DNA of 22,545 nucleotides from Pseudomonadota bacterium (lineage in GTDB: Bacteria; Pseudomonadota; Gammaproteobacteria; Steroidobacterales; Steroidobacteraceae): NCBI GenBank assembly GCA_021820785.1, contig JAKADE010000006.1, positions 1-22,545 on the forward strand. The letters run 5' to 3'. Shown in pieces: positions 1-8,286 of this stretch. A program made the position numbers and the translations under genes. The notes under the pieces are model-generated. The model saw nothing but the letters and a program-made list of their open reading frames with translations. It was not told where the DNA came from and searched no databases. The stretch's first letter is position 1. Each line of letters begins with the position of its first letter.

Positions 1-629
1 ATCTGGCCGCGGGCACGCAGCGGGTTGTTCTCATACGGCTGGATGGTCGCCACGATGAACGGCTTGACCGTGACCGTGTTGGTGCTCGCATTGATCGAAT
101 TCGAGGCGGCCAGGTCGATGTCGAGGGCGAGCGGGGTGGATTTGTTCAGACCGATCACGAGCGGATTCGACGGATCGAAGTTCACCGTCTCGGTGATCAC
201 GCCCGGGTTGGCGGTCCCGGAGGCGTTCTCGACCTTCGCCGGGGTGCTCTGACCCTTCAGATAGACGATCGGCGAGGAGTAATCCAGGCTGACCGTCATG
301 CTCTTGTAGGTCCCATCCGGAACCCCGGTCGCATTGAACAGCTCGGTGAGATTCGTGCGGCGGGTCAGATCGACCTGCTCATCGGAGGTCTGCACGTAGG
401 CGACGTAGCCGTCCGAGCGGGTGAGGGTGATGGTATACAGGCCGACCGAATAGGTGCTGAAGTCGCCCGCGGCCTCGCCGGTGAGCAGCATGACGGGCGT
501 GCCGTTGTACACCTGCGTATTCGCGCTGCAGCCGCCGAGCGCGATGGCCAGCGCCGCGCCTACGGCGCAGATCGAGGTGCGCAGGGTGCCCACGGCGCCC
601 GGTATTGCGCGAGCGCAATCGAATCTCAT
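1..629 (-). CDS. DUF4382-like lipoprotein, 3' end off window
   Basis: The frame is open from an ATG at 629 to the window edge, giving 209 residues without the C-terminus. The start follows a GGGGGAG ribosome site four bases upstream. Residues 1-33 form a signal peptide ending in the lipobox LGGC, with Cys34 as the expected lipidated residue, so the product should be a membrane-anchored lipoprotein. Residues about 45-120 read like a DUF4382 domain: a short beta-rich segment, then VDLTRRTNLTELF and PDGTYKSMTVSL. The following part, up to about residue 205, resembles the region that precedes a DUF5666 domain in related proteins, but that domain would lie outside the window. The family assignment is from memory of motif shape and the function is unknown. 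It follows another lipoprotein gene on the same strand, 137 bases downstream, with a hairpin between them. Confidence 0.7.
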   Translation of the reverse strand, partial: MRFDCARAIPGAVGTLRTSICAVGAALAIALGGCSANTQVYNGTPVMLLTGEAAGDFSTYSVGLYTITLTRSDGYVAYVQTSDEQVDLTRRTNLTELFNATGVPDGTYKSMTVSLDYSSPIVYLKGQSTPAKVENASGTANPGVITETVNFDPSNPLVIGLNKSTPLALDIDLAASNSINASTNTVTVKPFIVATIQPYENNPLRARGQ

Positions 630-718
630 CAATCTCCCCCTTGGCTCGGGTATTTCAGGTCCGTTCAGACCGAACGGCTGTAAAAAGTCCTAGTGTAACG
701 TCTTTGAGCGGGCCGCGT

Positions 719-741
719 CGCCGGGGTTCCGGTCCCCGGCG
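719..741 (-). terminator. GC-rich hairpin after the DUF4397 lipoprotein gene
   Basis: A perfect 8-bp stem (719-726 with 734-741, CGCCGGGG/CCCCGGCG) with a 7-base loop lies 25 bases downstream of the lipoprotein stop codon. No T-run follows it on the minus strand, so it may be a 3' end stabiliser or a weak terminator rather than a classical intrinsic terminator. Confidence 0.4.
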
Positions 742-766
742 CCTTTGTGCGCGCAGCGGCGCCGGC

Positions 767-2086
767 CTAGCGGTCCTGGGAGAGTACCCCGACCGGGGCG
801 CTGGTGCTGCCGAACATGAACATGCTGTACACATTGCCCGAGCCGAGCGTCGCGGTGCTCTGTGAATACAGCGTCTGGGCGGTGGTGTAATCCGTAACGG
901 TCACGGTTCCGGTCGTGGTGGCCACCACCTGGGTATTGTACGGGGAGGTCCCGCTTGCGGCGCCGCTCGGCAGGTCCGAGCCCAGGGGCACCCCGGTGGC
1001 GACCGGCATGAAATTCACCGCGAGGGAGAGCGGATCGCCGCTGCCGGACATGGCATTGACCAGCCGGACGCTCGAATAGCCGCTGAGCGCCGGGATATTG
1101 CGGTCGGCCAGCCAGCTCTCCTGGACGTTCCCCGGAGTGCCGTAGACGAGCAGGGTGTAGTCCTGGCCGGCTGTGAGACTCTGGTCCGGGGCGCTCACGG
1201 CCGTGCCGTCGACCACGAGGCTCACCGTCTGGCTGCCGGCGGACACCAGCTGGTAGCTGCCGATCGTCGAGGCAGGCGCGCCACTCAGCAGCGCCGTCGA
1301 GCCCACCGACGCGGAAACGCTGCTCGCGCCGCTGACGCCGATTGCGGCGCGCACCCGCGCGTCGGGGTTGGTGTAGACCGTGAGCGCGCCCTTCTGCGGC
1401 AGCGCCATCACGTTCACCAGGTAGCCGCCGGGCGATTCGGTGATGATGAGCGAGAGGGTCTCCTGGTCGGAGAGTTTCAGGCTCGGCAGGTCGAAACGCA
1501 GGTCCGTATTCTTGCCCGCCCCCGTGATGCGCAGCTCGTACGTACCCTGCGGGATGGCACTGAACGGGCTCGCCTTGCCGCCGGCGAGGGCGCTGAAGTT
1601 CGGCGAGGCGCTGCTCAGCGGGATGCCGGGACTTGTGAGGTACACATCGAGACTGCCGGCATCCGGGTCGGCGTTGAGCACCTCGACGTTCGCATAGCCG
1701 CCGTTCGGGGAGGCCTGCTGCTCGTTGATGTCGAGGACGCCGAACGAGCCGCTGTCCCCGTAGGCGACGTAGGTGCGCCGTTCGCTGTTGGCGAGGGTCT
1801 TGCTGACGCTCGAGAGGGCGTTCGCCGCCCCGACGCCGTGGCTGGTGAAGTAGACCGTGTAGGCGGCCGGAATCACCCCGGTGTAGCTGCTCACCGTGCC
1901 CGAGGCGACATTGCTGATCTGCGGGGAACCTGCGGTGCCGCTTTGCTCGAAGTACACATCGAGCGCGGCATAGCCGGCGCTGGCATTGAGCAGGCGGATC
2001 TGGGCATCCCCGCTGTTGCCGCAACCACTCAGACTCAGGGCGAGCAGCACGGGCAGCCACGCCGTGCTGCGACGTAGGATCGACAT
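767..2086 (-). CDS. DUF4397-repeat lipoprotein
   Basis: This 439-residue protein begins at an ATG preceded by AAGGAG with 8-base spacing (2095-2100). The N-terminus is a lipoprotein signal with lipobox LSGC and Cys22 as the lipidation site. The mature part contains at least three related units that start with the pattern (V/I)(R/E)(L/V)(L/V)NA: near residue 29 (IRLLNASAGYAALDVYF), near 133 (VEVLNADPDAGSLDVYL) and near 342 (VRLVNAMSGSGDPLSLAV). These look like DUF4397 beta-sandwich repeats, known from envelope lipoproteins of unknown role. Its low-complexity Ser/Ala/Gly/Thr content is typical of exported beta-rich proteins. It sits after the nagA operon on the same strand but is separated by 108 bases with a strong nested hairpin, so it is probably a separate transcription unit. 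Confidence 0.85.
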   Translation of the reverse strand: MSILRRSTAWLPVLLALSLSGCGNSGDAQIRLLNASAGYAALDVYFEQSGTAGSPQISNVASGTVSSYTGVIPAAYTVYFTSHGVGAANALSSVSKTLANSERRTYVAYGDSGSFGVLDINEQQASPNGGYANVEVLNADPDAGSLDVYLTSPGIPLSSASPNFSALAGGKASPFSAIPQGTYELRITGAGKNTDLRFDLPSLKLSDQETLSLIITESPGGYLVNVMALPQKGALTVYTNPDARVRAAIGVSGASSVSASVGSTALLSGAPASTIGSYQLVSAGSQTVSLVVDGTAVSAPDQSLTAGQDYTLLVYGTPGNVQESWLADRNIPALSGYSSVRLVNAMSGSGDPLSLAVNFMPVATGVPLGSDLPSGAASGTSPYNTQVVATTTGTVTVTDYTTAQTLYSQSTATLGSGNVYSMFMFGSTSAPVGVLSQDR

Positions 2087-2104
2087 GCGGGCATCTCCTT
2101 GCGG

Positions 2105-2144
2105 CCGGCCCGGAGCGGCTGCGCCGCTGCGGGCGCCGGGCCGG
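2105..2144 (-). terminator. Nested stem-loop between nagA and the lipoprotein gene
   Basis: An outer 9-bp stem pairs 2105-2113 with 2136-2144 (CCGGCCCGG/CCGGGCCGG). It encloses an inner 6-bp hairpin, 2114-2119 with 2123-2128 (AGCGGC/GCCGCT). It lies 50 bases past the nagA stop and ends only a few bases before the AAGGAG ribosome site of the next gene. There is no T-run. It could end nagA transcription, protect its 3' end, or mask the downstream ribosome site. Confidence 0.45.
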
Positions 2145-2194
2145 ACCGAATCCCCGGCAAGGATAGCGGAATGCGCCGGCGCGCGCCGCTGCGC

Positions 2195-3340
2195 TCAGGC
2201 GTTCTCGCGTTGTCCGTCGATCCAGGTGGCGCGCACGTGCAGCGTCTCGTCGGTCAGCACGAGATTGGCCCGGTAGCCCGGCTCGATGCGTCCGAGCTCC
2301 CCGGCGAGCCCGAGGAACTGCGCCGGATACAGGCTCGCCATATGCACCGCCTCGTGCAGCGGCAGACCGAGCAGCCCCATGGCGTTGCGCACGCAGCTGG
2401 CCAGGTCGATGTTCGAGCCGGCGAGCCGGCCGTCTTCGTCGTAGCACACCGGGCCGGCGACGGTGATCCGTCGGCCCTGCAGCTCGAAGGTGCGCAGGTC
2501 GGTCCCGAGCGCGGGCATCGCGTCGGTGACCAGCATGAACCGCTCGTGCGGCTTGCAGCGCAGCGCGAGGCGCAGTACCGCCGGGGCGATGTGCTCGCCG
2601 TCGACGATGATGCCGCACCAGCTCGAAGGGTCCTCGAGCGCGGCACCTACGGCACCGGGTTCGCGGCTCGTCAGCTGCGACATGGCGTTGAACAGGTGCG
2701 TGAAGCCGCGCAGCCCGTGACGCAGCGCCTCGGTCACCTCCGCATAGGTGGCATTGGTGTGCCCGGCCGAAACGATGACACCGGCATCGGCGAGCCGCTG
2801 AATGATCTCAGGGGTGGTCACCTCGGGAGCGAGCGTGACGATGGTGCGCCCGGCGCCGAGGGAGCTCAGCAGGCCGACGGCACTCTCGTCGAGTTCTCGC
2901 AGCTTCGCCTGGTCGTGCACGCCCTTGCGCTCGACGCTCAGAAACGGCCCCTCGATGTGGATGCCGAGCACCCCAGGCACGCCGGCCGCGAGCGCCCCGC
3001 GCGTGGCGCTGATGGCTTGCGCGACGACGTCGAGGTCCGTGCTGATCAGTGTCGGCATGAAGCCAGTGGTGCCGAACCGGCGGTGGGCGCGCCCGATCTG
3101 CCCGATCGCCTCGACGCTCGGCGCGTCATTGAACAGTACGCCTCCGCCGCCGTTGACCTGCGTGTCGATGAACCCAGGCAGCAGCAGTCCGCCGCCGAGA
3201 TCCACCCGCTCGATGTGCGGGCCGCGCGCCTGTGCGGCCGGCATGACATCTACGATGCGACCGCCGTCGATGAGCACGCAGTGCTCGTCGAGGAGTGTGT
3301 CGTCGCGCAGCACCCGCGCGTTGATCAGTGCAATGGACAT
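2195..3340 (-). CDS. nagA: N-acetylglucosamine-6-phosphate deacetylase
   Basis: NagA removes the acetyl group from GlcNAc-6-P to give GlcN-6-P and acetate in the cytoplasm. The 381-residue length is normal for the amidohydrolase-superfamily enzyme. Visible family motifs in order are PGFIDTQVNG (about 55), HIEGPFL with the metal-binding Glu (about 127), GHTNAT with a metal His (about 192), THLFNAM with a second His (about 214), VDGEHI (about 246) and VTDAM with the catalytic Asp (about 271). The start ATG shares one base with the TGA stop of the upstream deaminase gene (TGATG), which indicates translational coupling. It is the third gene of the nagQ-nagB-II-nagA operon and supplies the substrate of its neighbour NagB-II. 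Confidence 0.96.
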   Translation of the reverse strand: MSIALINARVLRDDTLLDEHCVLIDGGRIVDVMPAAQARGPHIERVDLGGGLLLPGFIDTQVNGGGGVLFNDAPSVEAIGQIGRAHRRFGTTGFMPTLISTDLDVVAQAISATRGALAAGVPGVLGIHIEGPFLSVERKGVHDQAKLRELDESAVGLLSSLGAGRTIVTLAPEVTTPEIIQRLADAGVIVSAGHTNATYAEVTEALRHGLRGFTHLFNAMSQLTSREPGAVGAALEDPSSWCGIIVDGEHIAPAVLRLALRCKPHERFMLVTDAMPALGTDLRTFELQGRRITVAGPVCYDEDGRLAGSNIDLASCVRNAMGLLGLPLHEAVHMASLYPAQFLGLAGELGRIEPGYRANLVLTDETLHVRATWIDGQRENA

Positions 3341-4380
3341 CAGACGGTCTCGGTGACCTTGCGCAGGTGAGGGGGATGATCCGGGTCGAGTCCACGGGCG
3401 AGTGACAGCGCGTTCGCCAGCCGGTAGAACGTCTGGATCAGCAGCATCGGCTCGATGACCGGGTGGGCGGGCTCGGCCGGCAGTTGCAGGGCCTGCGGGC
3501 AGCGCGACCCGGCGATCATAACGGCGGCGCGGCGCGCGGTGAGTTCCTGCGCGAGCATCTCGATGCTGGCGCGCGCCTCGTCGTTCTGCGAGAAGACCAG
3601 TACCGGGAAGCCCGGCTTCACCAGCGCCATCGGTCCGTGGCGCAGTTCCGCTGCGCTCACCGCCTCGGCGTGCAGCCCGCAGGTCTCCTTCAGCTTCAGG
3701 GCGGCCTCCTGCGCCACGGCAAGACCGATGCCGCGGCCGATGACGTACAGATCGTGGGCCTGAACGAGCGGCTCCAGGGCGGCGCTCCAGTCGAGGCTCC
3801 AGGCGCGTTCGAGGTGCTTCGGGGCCTTGCGCAGCGCCTCGGAGAGCGTCCGGTCGGCACTCCAGCAGGCCACCAGGTGCGTGATGGCCGCGAGCGAAGC
3901 GATGAAGGATTTGGTGGCCGCCACGCTCGTCTCGGCGCCGGCGGTGAGGGGCACGAAGTCATCGGCGAGCGCCTCGAGCGGCGAATTCGCCGCGTTCACC
4001 AACGCCACGACCCGGGCGCCGGCCTCGCGCGCCTTGCGCACGGAGGCGAGCAGATCGGGGCTCGCGCCCGACTGGGAGATCGCCAGACACAGCGCGCCGG
4101 AGAGGTCCGGCCGCGCGTCATACAGCGAGCTCACCGACGGGGCCGCGGAACTGGTCGGCACCGCCAGACGCGTCTCGATCAGGTACTTCGCGAACGTTGC
4201 GGCATGATCGGAGCTGCCACGGGCGCAGGTCACCACGACGCGCGGGGGCTGCGCGCGCAGCCGCTCCGCCAGGCTCTCCATGCGCTCGGCGTTGCTGAAC
4301 AGCTGGTCGCGCACCACTTGGGCGGCCTGCGCGGCCTCGCAGTACATGCGGGTGGCCGATTCGGGCATCTGCGGGCTCAT
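3340..4380 (-). CDS. nagB-II: Glucosamine-6-phosphate deaminase, SIS-domain type (NagB-II)
   Basis: The 346-residue protein consists of two SIS (sugar isomerase) domains, like the isomerase half of GlmS but without the glutaminase domain. Diagnostic motifs are ARGSSDHAATFAKY (about 53-66), SQSGASPD (about 102-109), AETSVAATKSF (about 148), AELRHGPMALV (about 246) and the C-terminal DPDHPPHLRKVTET. This matches the NagB-II deaminases described in Shewanella and related bacteria, which convert GlcN-6-P to Fru-6-P and ammonia and replace the unrelated classical NagB. Its position between a GntR regulator and nagA supports this over an aldose-ketose isomerase or GlmS-like role. It overlaps the regulator by four bases (ATGA) and nagA by one base, so the three genes are almost certainly one transcript. 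Confidence 0.93.
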   Translation of the reverse strand: MSPQMPESATRMYCEAAQAAQVVRDQLFSNAERMESLAERLRAQPPRVVVTCARGSSDHAATFAKYLIETRLAVPTSSAAPSVSSLYDARPDLSGALCLAISQSGASPDLLASVRKAREAGARVVALVNAANSPLEALADDFVPLTAGAETSVAATKSFIASLAAITHLVACWSADRTLSEALRKAPKHLERAWSLDWSAALEPLVQAHDLYVIGRGIGLAVAQEAALKLKETCGLHAEAVSAAELRHGPMALVKPGFPVLVFSQNDEARASIEMLAQELTARRAAVMIAGSRCPQALQLPAEPAHPVIEPMLLIQTFYRLANALSLARGLDPDHPPHLRKVTETV

Positions 4381-5111
4381 ATGTCACTCAACTCAGCCAC
4401 GAAGTCGTAGATGTCGCCGCGAAAGTACGACTGGGTGAATTCCACGGCGCGACCGTCCTTGAGAAACCCGACCCGTTCGACGAGCAGTCCCGCATCGCGC
4501 TCGTGGATCTGCAGCAGCTTGGCCTGCTCGGCGCTGAACAGCACTGCACGCAGGCGCTGCAGGGCACGCACGGGGCGGTTGCCGGCGCGCTCGAGTGCTT
4601 CATAGAGAGAGGACTCCACCGCATCGAGCGACGGCAGACAGGAGGCGAGTACGGTCGCGTACTCGATGCACATCGGCGCATCGTCGGCATACCGGATGCG
4701 GTGAAAGCGGTACACCGGCGTGCCGGGGCTCGAGCGCAGCGTGAGCGCTTCCTCGGGCGTCACGCTGCCCTCGGCCTTGCGAACCCACACGCTGCGGGGC
4801 GTGCGGCCGCGCGCTTGCATGTCTTCGGAGAAGGAGGTCAGCTTGGAGAAGTTCTTCTCCACGCGCGCGCATACGAAGGTGCCGGCACCCTGGCGGCGCA
4901 CCAGCAGTCCCTCGCTCACCAATCCATCGATCGCTTTGCGCACCGTGATGCGCGAGATGTGGAAATCCTCGGCGATGTCGCGCTCCGGAGGCAGAGCATC
5001 GTCGGGACCGATCAGCCGGGTCTCGATGGCCTCGCGCAGCGCGCGCTGCAGCTGCTGGTACAGGGGGAGAGCGCTGCTCTCATCGAGTTTGCCGAGCGTA
5101 TGCGACAGCAT
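4377..5111 (-). CDS. nagQ: GntR/HutC-family regulator of the nag locus (NagQ type)
   Basis: This 244-residue protein has an N-terminal winged helix-turn-helix (about residues 12-80, with LPPERDIAEDFHISRITVRKA and GLLVRRQGAGTFV) followed by a UTRA ligand-binding domain (about 95-240). That is the HutC subfamily pattern of NagQ, NagR and DasR. The ATG at 5111 is chosen over the TTG at 5114 because it is the stronger codon; a GGGGGA lies upstream at long spacing. Known relatives repress chitin and GlcNAc genes and are released by GlcNAc-6-P or GlcN-6-P. Here it heads the nagQ-nagB-II-nagA operon, and TGGTATT-type tandem operators lie just upstream of it and in front of the divergent receptor gene. 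The symbol nagQ rests on context and operator match and was not confirmed by alignment. Confidence 0.9.
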   Translation of the reverse strand: MLSHTLGKLDESSALPLYQQLQRALREAIETRLIGPDDALPPERDIAEDFHISRITVRKAIDGLVSEGLLVRRQGAGTFVCARVEKNFSKLTSFSEDMQARGRTPRSVWVRKAEGSVTPEEALTLRSSPGTPVYRFHRIRYADDAPMCIEYATVLASCLPSLDAVESSLYEALERAGNRPVRALQRLRAVLFSAEQAKLLQIHERDAGLLVERVGFLKDGRAVEFTQSYFRGDIYDFVAELSDI

Positions 5112-5150
5112 CAAAGGTGTGTTCCCCCGGCCCGTTTCGTCATCGGTCTG

Positions 5151-5178
5151 ATAATACCACTACAATACCAGTCTGCAA
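5151..5178 (-). promoter_or_regulatory. Candidate promoter of the nagQ operon
   Basis: On the minus strand TTGCAG (5173-5178) and TATTAT (5151-5156, five of six bases matching the -10 consensus) are separated by 16 bases. The -35 element is weak (three of six). The spacer and -10 are covered by the tandem TGGTATT repeats, so a bound NagQ would block RNA polymerase. This is consistent with autoregulation. Confidence 0.4.
5153..5172 (-). promoter_or_regulatory. NagQ-type tandem operator, site A
   Basis: Read on the minus strand, this is ACTGGTATTGTAGTGGTATT, which contains TGGTATT-N4-TGGTATT, two perfect direct half-sites one helical turn (11 bases) apart. From memory, this tandem arrangement is the operator form reported for NagQ regulators of chitin genes. 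It lies within the presumed nagQ operon promoter. Confidence 0.65.
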
Positions 5179-5273
5179 TCGCACTGTCTAATCTCAGTTT
5201 CAAGCATATGAATTAGCTTGAATTAAGCCGGACAAGAACTCGCCCCGTCGCCATGGTATAGCTTTTTCGAGAA

Positions 5274-5293
5274 ACTGGTATTACACTGGCATC
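5274..5293 (+). promoter_or_regulatory. NagQ-type tandem operator, site B
   Basis: This 20-base site matches site A at 15 positions and contains TGGTATT-N4-TGGCATC with the same 11-base repeat spacing, oriented toward the TonB receptor gene. A further inverted element (ACACTGG at 5283-5289 and CCAGTGT at 5303-5309) and a half-site TGGTACC (minus strand, 5299-5305) extend it. It probably controls the receptor gene. Confidence 0.6.
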
Positions 5294-5488
5294 TAAAAGG
5301 TACCAGTGTGGTGTTTACGCAACGCCTCCGGGTCGAACAATCGGGGCGGCACTGCGTAAGACACCGGGATTGCGTCCACGGGGCGGCGCTGGGATCAGAC
5401 GGAACGGTCGCCGGGGCGTGTGGCGCCGATGAGGCTCACGGCATGGGCGGTCTCGACAAACGACAACATCACCGGGGTATGTGAATTT

Positions 5489-8173
5489 ATGAGAATCGCG
5501 AAATCTACGTTGATCGGCACCGCCGTCGCGGTCGCGCTGTGGGGCGGCACAGGGTTCGCGCAGCAGGCGAGCGTGTCGTCGAACAACTCCGGCAAGACCA
5601 AAGCGCCGAGCTCGGCGCTGCAGGAAGTGGTCGTCACCGGTATTCGCTTCTCCGTGCGTCAGTCGCTCGCGCTGAAGCGCGCCTCGACGGAAAATGTCGA
5701 AGTGATGACTGCCGAGGACGTCGGCAAGCTGCCGGCACAGAACGTCGCCGACGTGCTGCAGACCATGCCGGGCGTCGATACCCAGTCCTCGGTGGCCGGC
5801 GAGGGCGGCTTTGCCATCAACGACCGGGTGAGTCTGCTCGGCGCCCCGCCGATCCTGACCCAGGTCACGGTCGACGGACATTACGTCTCCTCGGGCGACT
5901 GGTTCATCGAGGATCAGTACGCGACCGTCGGGCGCAGCGTGAGCTTCGATCTGTTCCCGGCCACGATGATCTCCCGGCTGACGGCCTACCAGAGCCAGGG
6001 CGCGAACCTGCTCGCCGGCGGCGTGGCGGGCACGGTCGACATCCAGACCCCGAAGCCGTTCGATTACAAGGCGGGGCTGCATGGCTTCGTCAATGTGGGC
6101 GCCAACTACTGGGACATGTCCGGCAAGACCAATCCGCAGGGCAGCCTGCAGTTGAGCTGGCACAACGATCGGGTGGGCGTCCTCGGTCAGGTGTTCTACC
6201 AGAAGCAGTCGATCCGCCGCGACGGTCAGGAAATACTGGGCTACGCCCCGGTCCCGGCTGCGACCGCGGCGGCCTGGCAGGCGGCTAATCCGTCTTTGCC
6301 GAACGCCGCTGGCGCGATGTATCCGACGCTGCTCGGTCAGGCGCTGTTCGAGCAGACCCAGGAAAATACCGGCGGACTGCTTGACTTCCAGATCAAGCCG
6401 ACCGACACGCTGTCGTTCAACCTGACGGCCTTCTATTCGCATCTGCTGGCGTCGAATTACAACGACAACTTCCTGATGTGGGGCAGCAAGTTCGTCTCCC
6501 CGACCTACGTGCCGACGTCCCTCACCGTGCAGAACGGCACCCTGGTCGCCGGCAGCTGGCCGACCCAGGCCGGTGCGCCGCCCTCGATCGTGTATGACCA
6601 GATCATGCGTCCGGATGCGGCCGCCGAGACGGGATACATCAACCTCGACGGCAAGTGGGAAGCCAGCAGCCGCCTCACCATCGGCGGTCAGCTCGGCTTC
6701 ACGTATGGTGAGGGCAAGACGCCTTCGCAGCCGGCGTACGAGTTCTACGGCGGCAACGGCGTCAGCTATCAGCTGAACGGACTGAACAGCCTGGCGCAGG
6801 TGCAGTTCCCGGGCACGGCAACCAACAATCCGGCCGGCTACGGCGTCAGCTGGGCATGGAACGACATCCTGCACTCGATCGACAAGGAAGCGTACGGCAA
6901 GCTCGATGCCACGCTGCGCATCGACGACGGGGCGATGGAAGCGTTGAAGATGGGGGTGCGCTTCGCGCATCACCAGCACAACACGATGTGGCCCCAAGAT
7001 CAAGGTCTCGCCTGCTACTCCGGACCGCCTGCCTGCGTGCCGAGCTACACCGGTGGGGAATATCCCGCCAACTACCAGTCCACCCTGCCCGGCGGTGGGG
7101 CCTGGGCGAACAACATCTTCACGAACTCCGAGAGCGCCATCGAGGCGTTCGATGCGACCAATCTGAGCACTGGACCCAGCCGCTACTACTGGCTCGGCAC
7201 CTTCAATGTCGCGGAGAACGACTTTGCGGCCTACCTCATGGCCGACATCGGTGGGGATCACTGGAGCGGTAACTTCGGCGTGCGCTTCGTGAACACCCTC
7301 GAGGAAGTGCTGACCAACGTCGCCGGCGGAGCGAACCCGGTCACCACTTCGGCGTTCGGACCGTTCACGGCAACCGAAGTGGACAACCGCTACTTCAATG
7401 CGCTGCCGAGCGTGAATCTGAAATTCGACCTGACCAAGCACCTGATCGCCCGGTTCGCGGCGGCCGAGACCATCTCGATGCCGGACTACAGCACCCTCGG
7501 GGGCGGCATCAACCTCACCGATACCAATCTCACCGGAAGTGGCGGCAATCCGAACCTGCGGCCGATCAAGGGTGCGGTGTACAGCACGGACCTCGAGTAC
7601 TACTACGGTCCGGAGTCCATGGTGGAGGCGAAGCTGTTCAACATGGACCTGTCTTCGTACGTAGACTTCGGTACCTCTCAGGGCACTTACTACAACGCGA
7701 CCACCAAGCAATTCGACACCTTCAGCATCACTTCGCCGTTCAATACGCCGGCGCAGATCAAGGGCATCGTGGTGGCGTGGGACCAGGCGCTGCCCTATGG
7801 CTTCGGTCTGAATACGAATCTGACGTACTCGGACGGGACGACCTCGGATGGCAATCCGGTGCTCGACAACTCCAAGTACACCTACAACATCATGGGGTAC
7901 TACCAGCGCGGGCCGATCAGCGCGAACCTCGACTACAACTACCGCTCGCACTACTACGCGGCGGTGGCGGAGGGTTCGCCGCAGAACGTCGCCAATGCCG
8001 GGTTCCTCAACATGCAGGTGGGTTACTCGGTGACTCGCGATCTGAGCGTCACGTTCAGTGCGCGCAACCTCACCGGCGAACTCGTCAAGGAGTACGGACA
8101 GAACCTGTCGCAGCCGGTGGCGATCTACAACAACGGTCGCCAGTACTATCTGACTGCACAGTACAAGTTCTAG
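5489..8173 (+). CDS. TonB-dependent outer-membrane receptor of the chitin/GlcNAc locus
   Basis: This 894-residue protein starts with a Sec signal peptide (MRIAKSTLIG...GFAQQ, cleavage near residue 24). A TonB-box-like segment (LQEVVVTG, about 44-51) follows, then a plug domain (about 55-190) and a long 22-strand-barrel region ending in an aromatic residue (LTAQYKF), as outer-membrane proteins do. The sequence style (ALKRAS...VMTAEDVGKLPAQNVAD) fits the TonB receptor class expanded in Xanthomonas and Caulobacter, where members import carbohydrates. Divergent linkage to nag genes and a NagQ-type operator indicate import of chitooligosaccharides or GlcNAc. An in-frame ATG at 5429 and upstream frame exist, but only the ATG at 5489 leads directly into a signal peptide. 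It has no STN domain, unlike the second receptor in this window. Confidence 0.93.
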   Translation: MRIAKSTLIGTAVAVALWGGTGFAQQASVSSNNSGKTKAPSSALQEVVVTGIRFSVRQSLALKRASTENVEVMTAEDVGKLPAQNVADVLQTMPGVDTQSSVAGEGGFAINDRVSLLGAPPILTQVTVDGHYVSSGDWFIEDQYATVGRSVSFDLFPATMISRLTAYQSQGANLLAGGVAGTVDIQTPKPFDYKAGLHGFVNVGANYWDMSGKTNPQGSLQLSWHNDRVGVLGQVFYQKQSIRRDGQEILGYAPVPAATAAAWQAANPSLPNAAGAMYPTLLGQALFEQTQENTGGLLDFQIKPTDTLSFNLTAFYSHLLASNYNDNFLMWGSKFVSPTYVPTSLTVQNGTLVAGSWPTQAGAPPSIVYDQIMRPDAAAETGYINLDGKWEASSRLTIGGQLGFTYGEGKTPSQPAYEFYGGNGVSYQLNGLNSLAQVQFPGTATNNPAGYGVSWAWNDILHSIDKEAYGKLDATLRIDDGAMEALKMGVRFAHHQHNTMWPQDQGLACYSGPPACVPSYTGGEYPANYQSTLPGGGAWANNIFTNSESAIEAFDATNLSTGPSRYYWLGTFNVAENDFAAYLMADIGGDHWSGNFGVRFVNTLEEVLTNVAGGANPVTTSAFGPFTATEVDNRYFNALPSVNLKFDLTKHLIARFAAAETISMPDYSTLGGGINLTDTNLTGSGGNPNLRPIKGAVYSTDLEYYYGPESMVEAKLFNMDLSSYVDFGTSQGTYYNATTKQFDTFSITSPFNTPAQIKGIVVAWDQALPYGFGLNTNLTYSDGTTSDGNPVLDNSKYTYNIMGYYQRGPISANLDYNYRSHYYAAVAEGSPQNVANAGFLNMQVGYSVTRDLSVTFSARNLTGELVKEYGQNLSQPVAIYNNGRQYYLTAQYKF

Positions 8174-8196
8174 CTCTGAGCACGGACGACGACGGC

Positions 8197-8231
8197 CCGG
8201 CCTCCTGCGGCGTCGCGCCGCAGGAGGCCGG
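8197..8231 (+). terminator. Strong hairpin after the TonB receptor gene
   Basis: A perfect 15-bp stem (8197-8211 with 8217-8231) with a 5-base loop begins 24 bases after the receptor stop. The downstream tract is only ATTT, so termination may be partial, letting some transcription continue into the chitinase-PTS genes. The length and perfection make a chance origin unlikely. Confidence 0.7.
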
Positions 8232-8286
8232 AGCGAGATTTCCGGCGCCGGGGTCCTCGCGGCGAATCCCCCCAGCTGCGATGATC

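Larger units (their letters stand above)
5112..5488. promoter_or_regulatory. Divergent nag control region
   Basis: These 377 bases separate the divergent nagQ operon and TonB receptor gene and hold no convincing gene. They are much more AT-rich than the flanks between about 5140 and 5320, as expected for a promoter zone. They contain two similar tandem operator sites (5153-5172 and 5274-5293), an additional half-site around 5299-5309 and a plausible minus-strand promoter overlapping the first operator. No good plus-strand sigma-70 promoter could be picked by eye. The stretch 5320-5488 is probably the 5' leader of the receptor mRNA. Confidence 0.7.

Noticed and set aside
661..677. 6-bp inverted repeat CCGTTC/GAACGG upstream of the first lipoprotein gene
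   Set aside because: Short, no T-run, and no adjacent promoter elements recognised. Too weak to call an operator or terminator.
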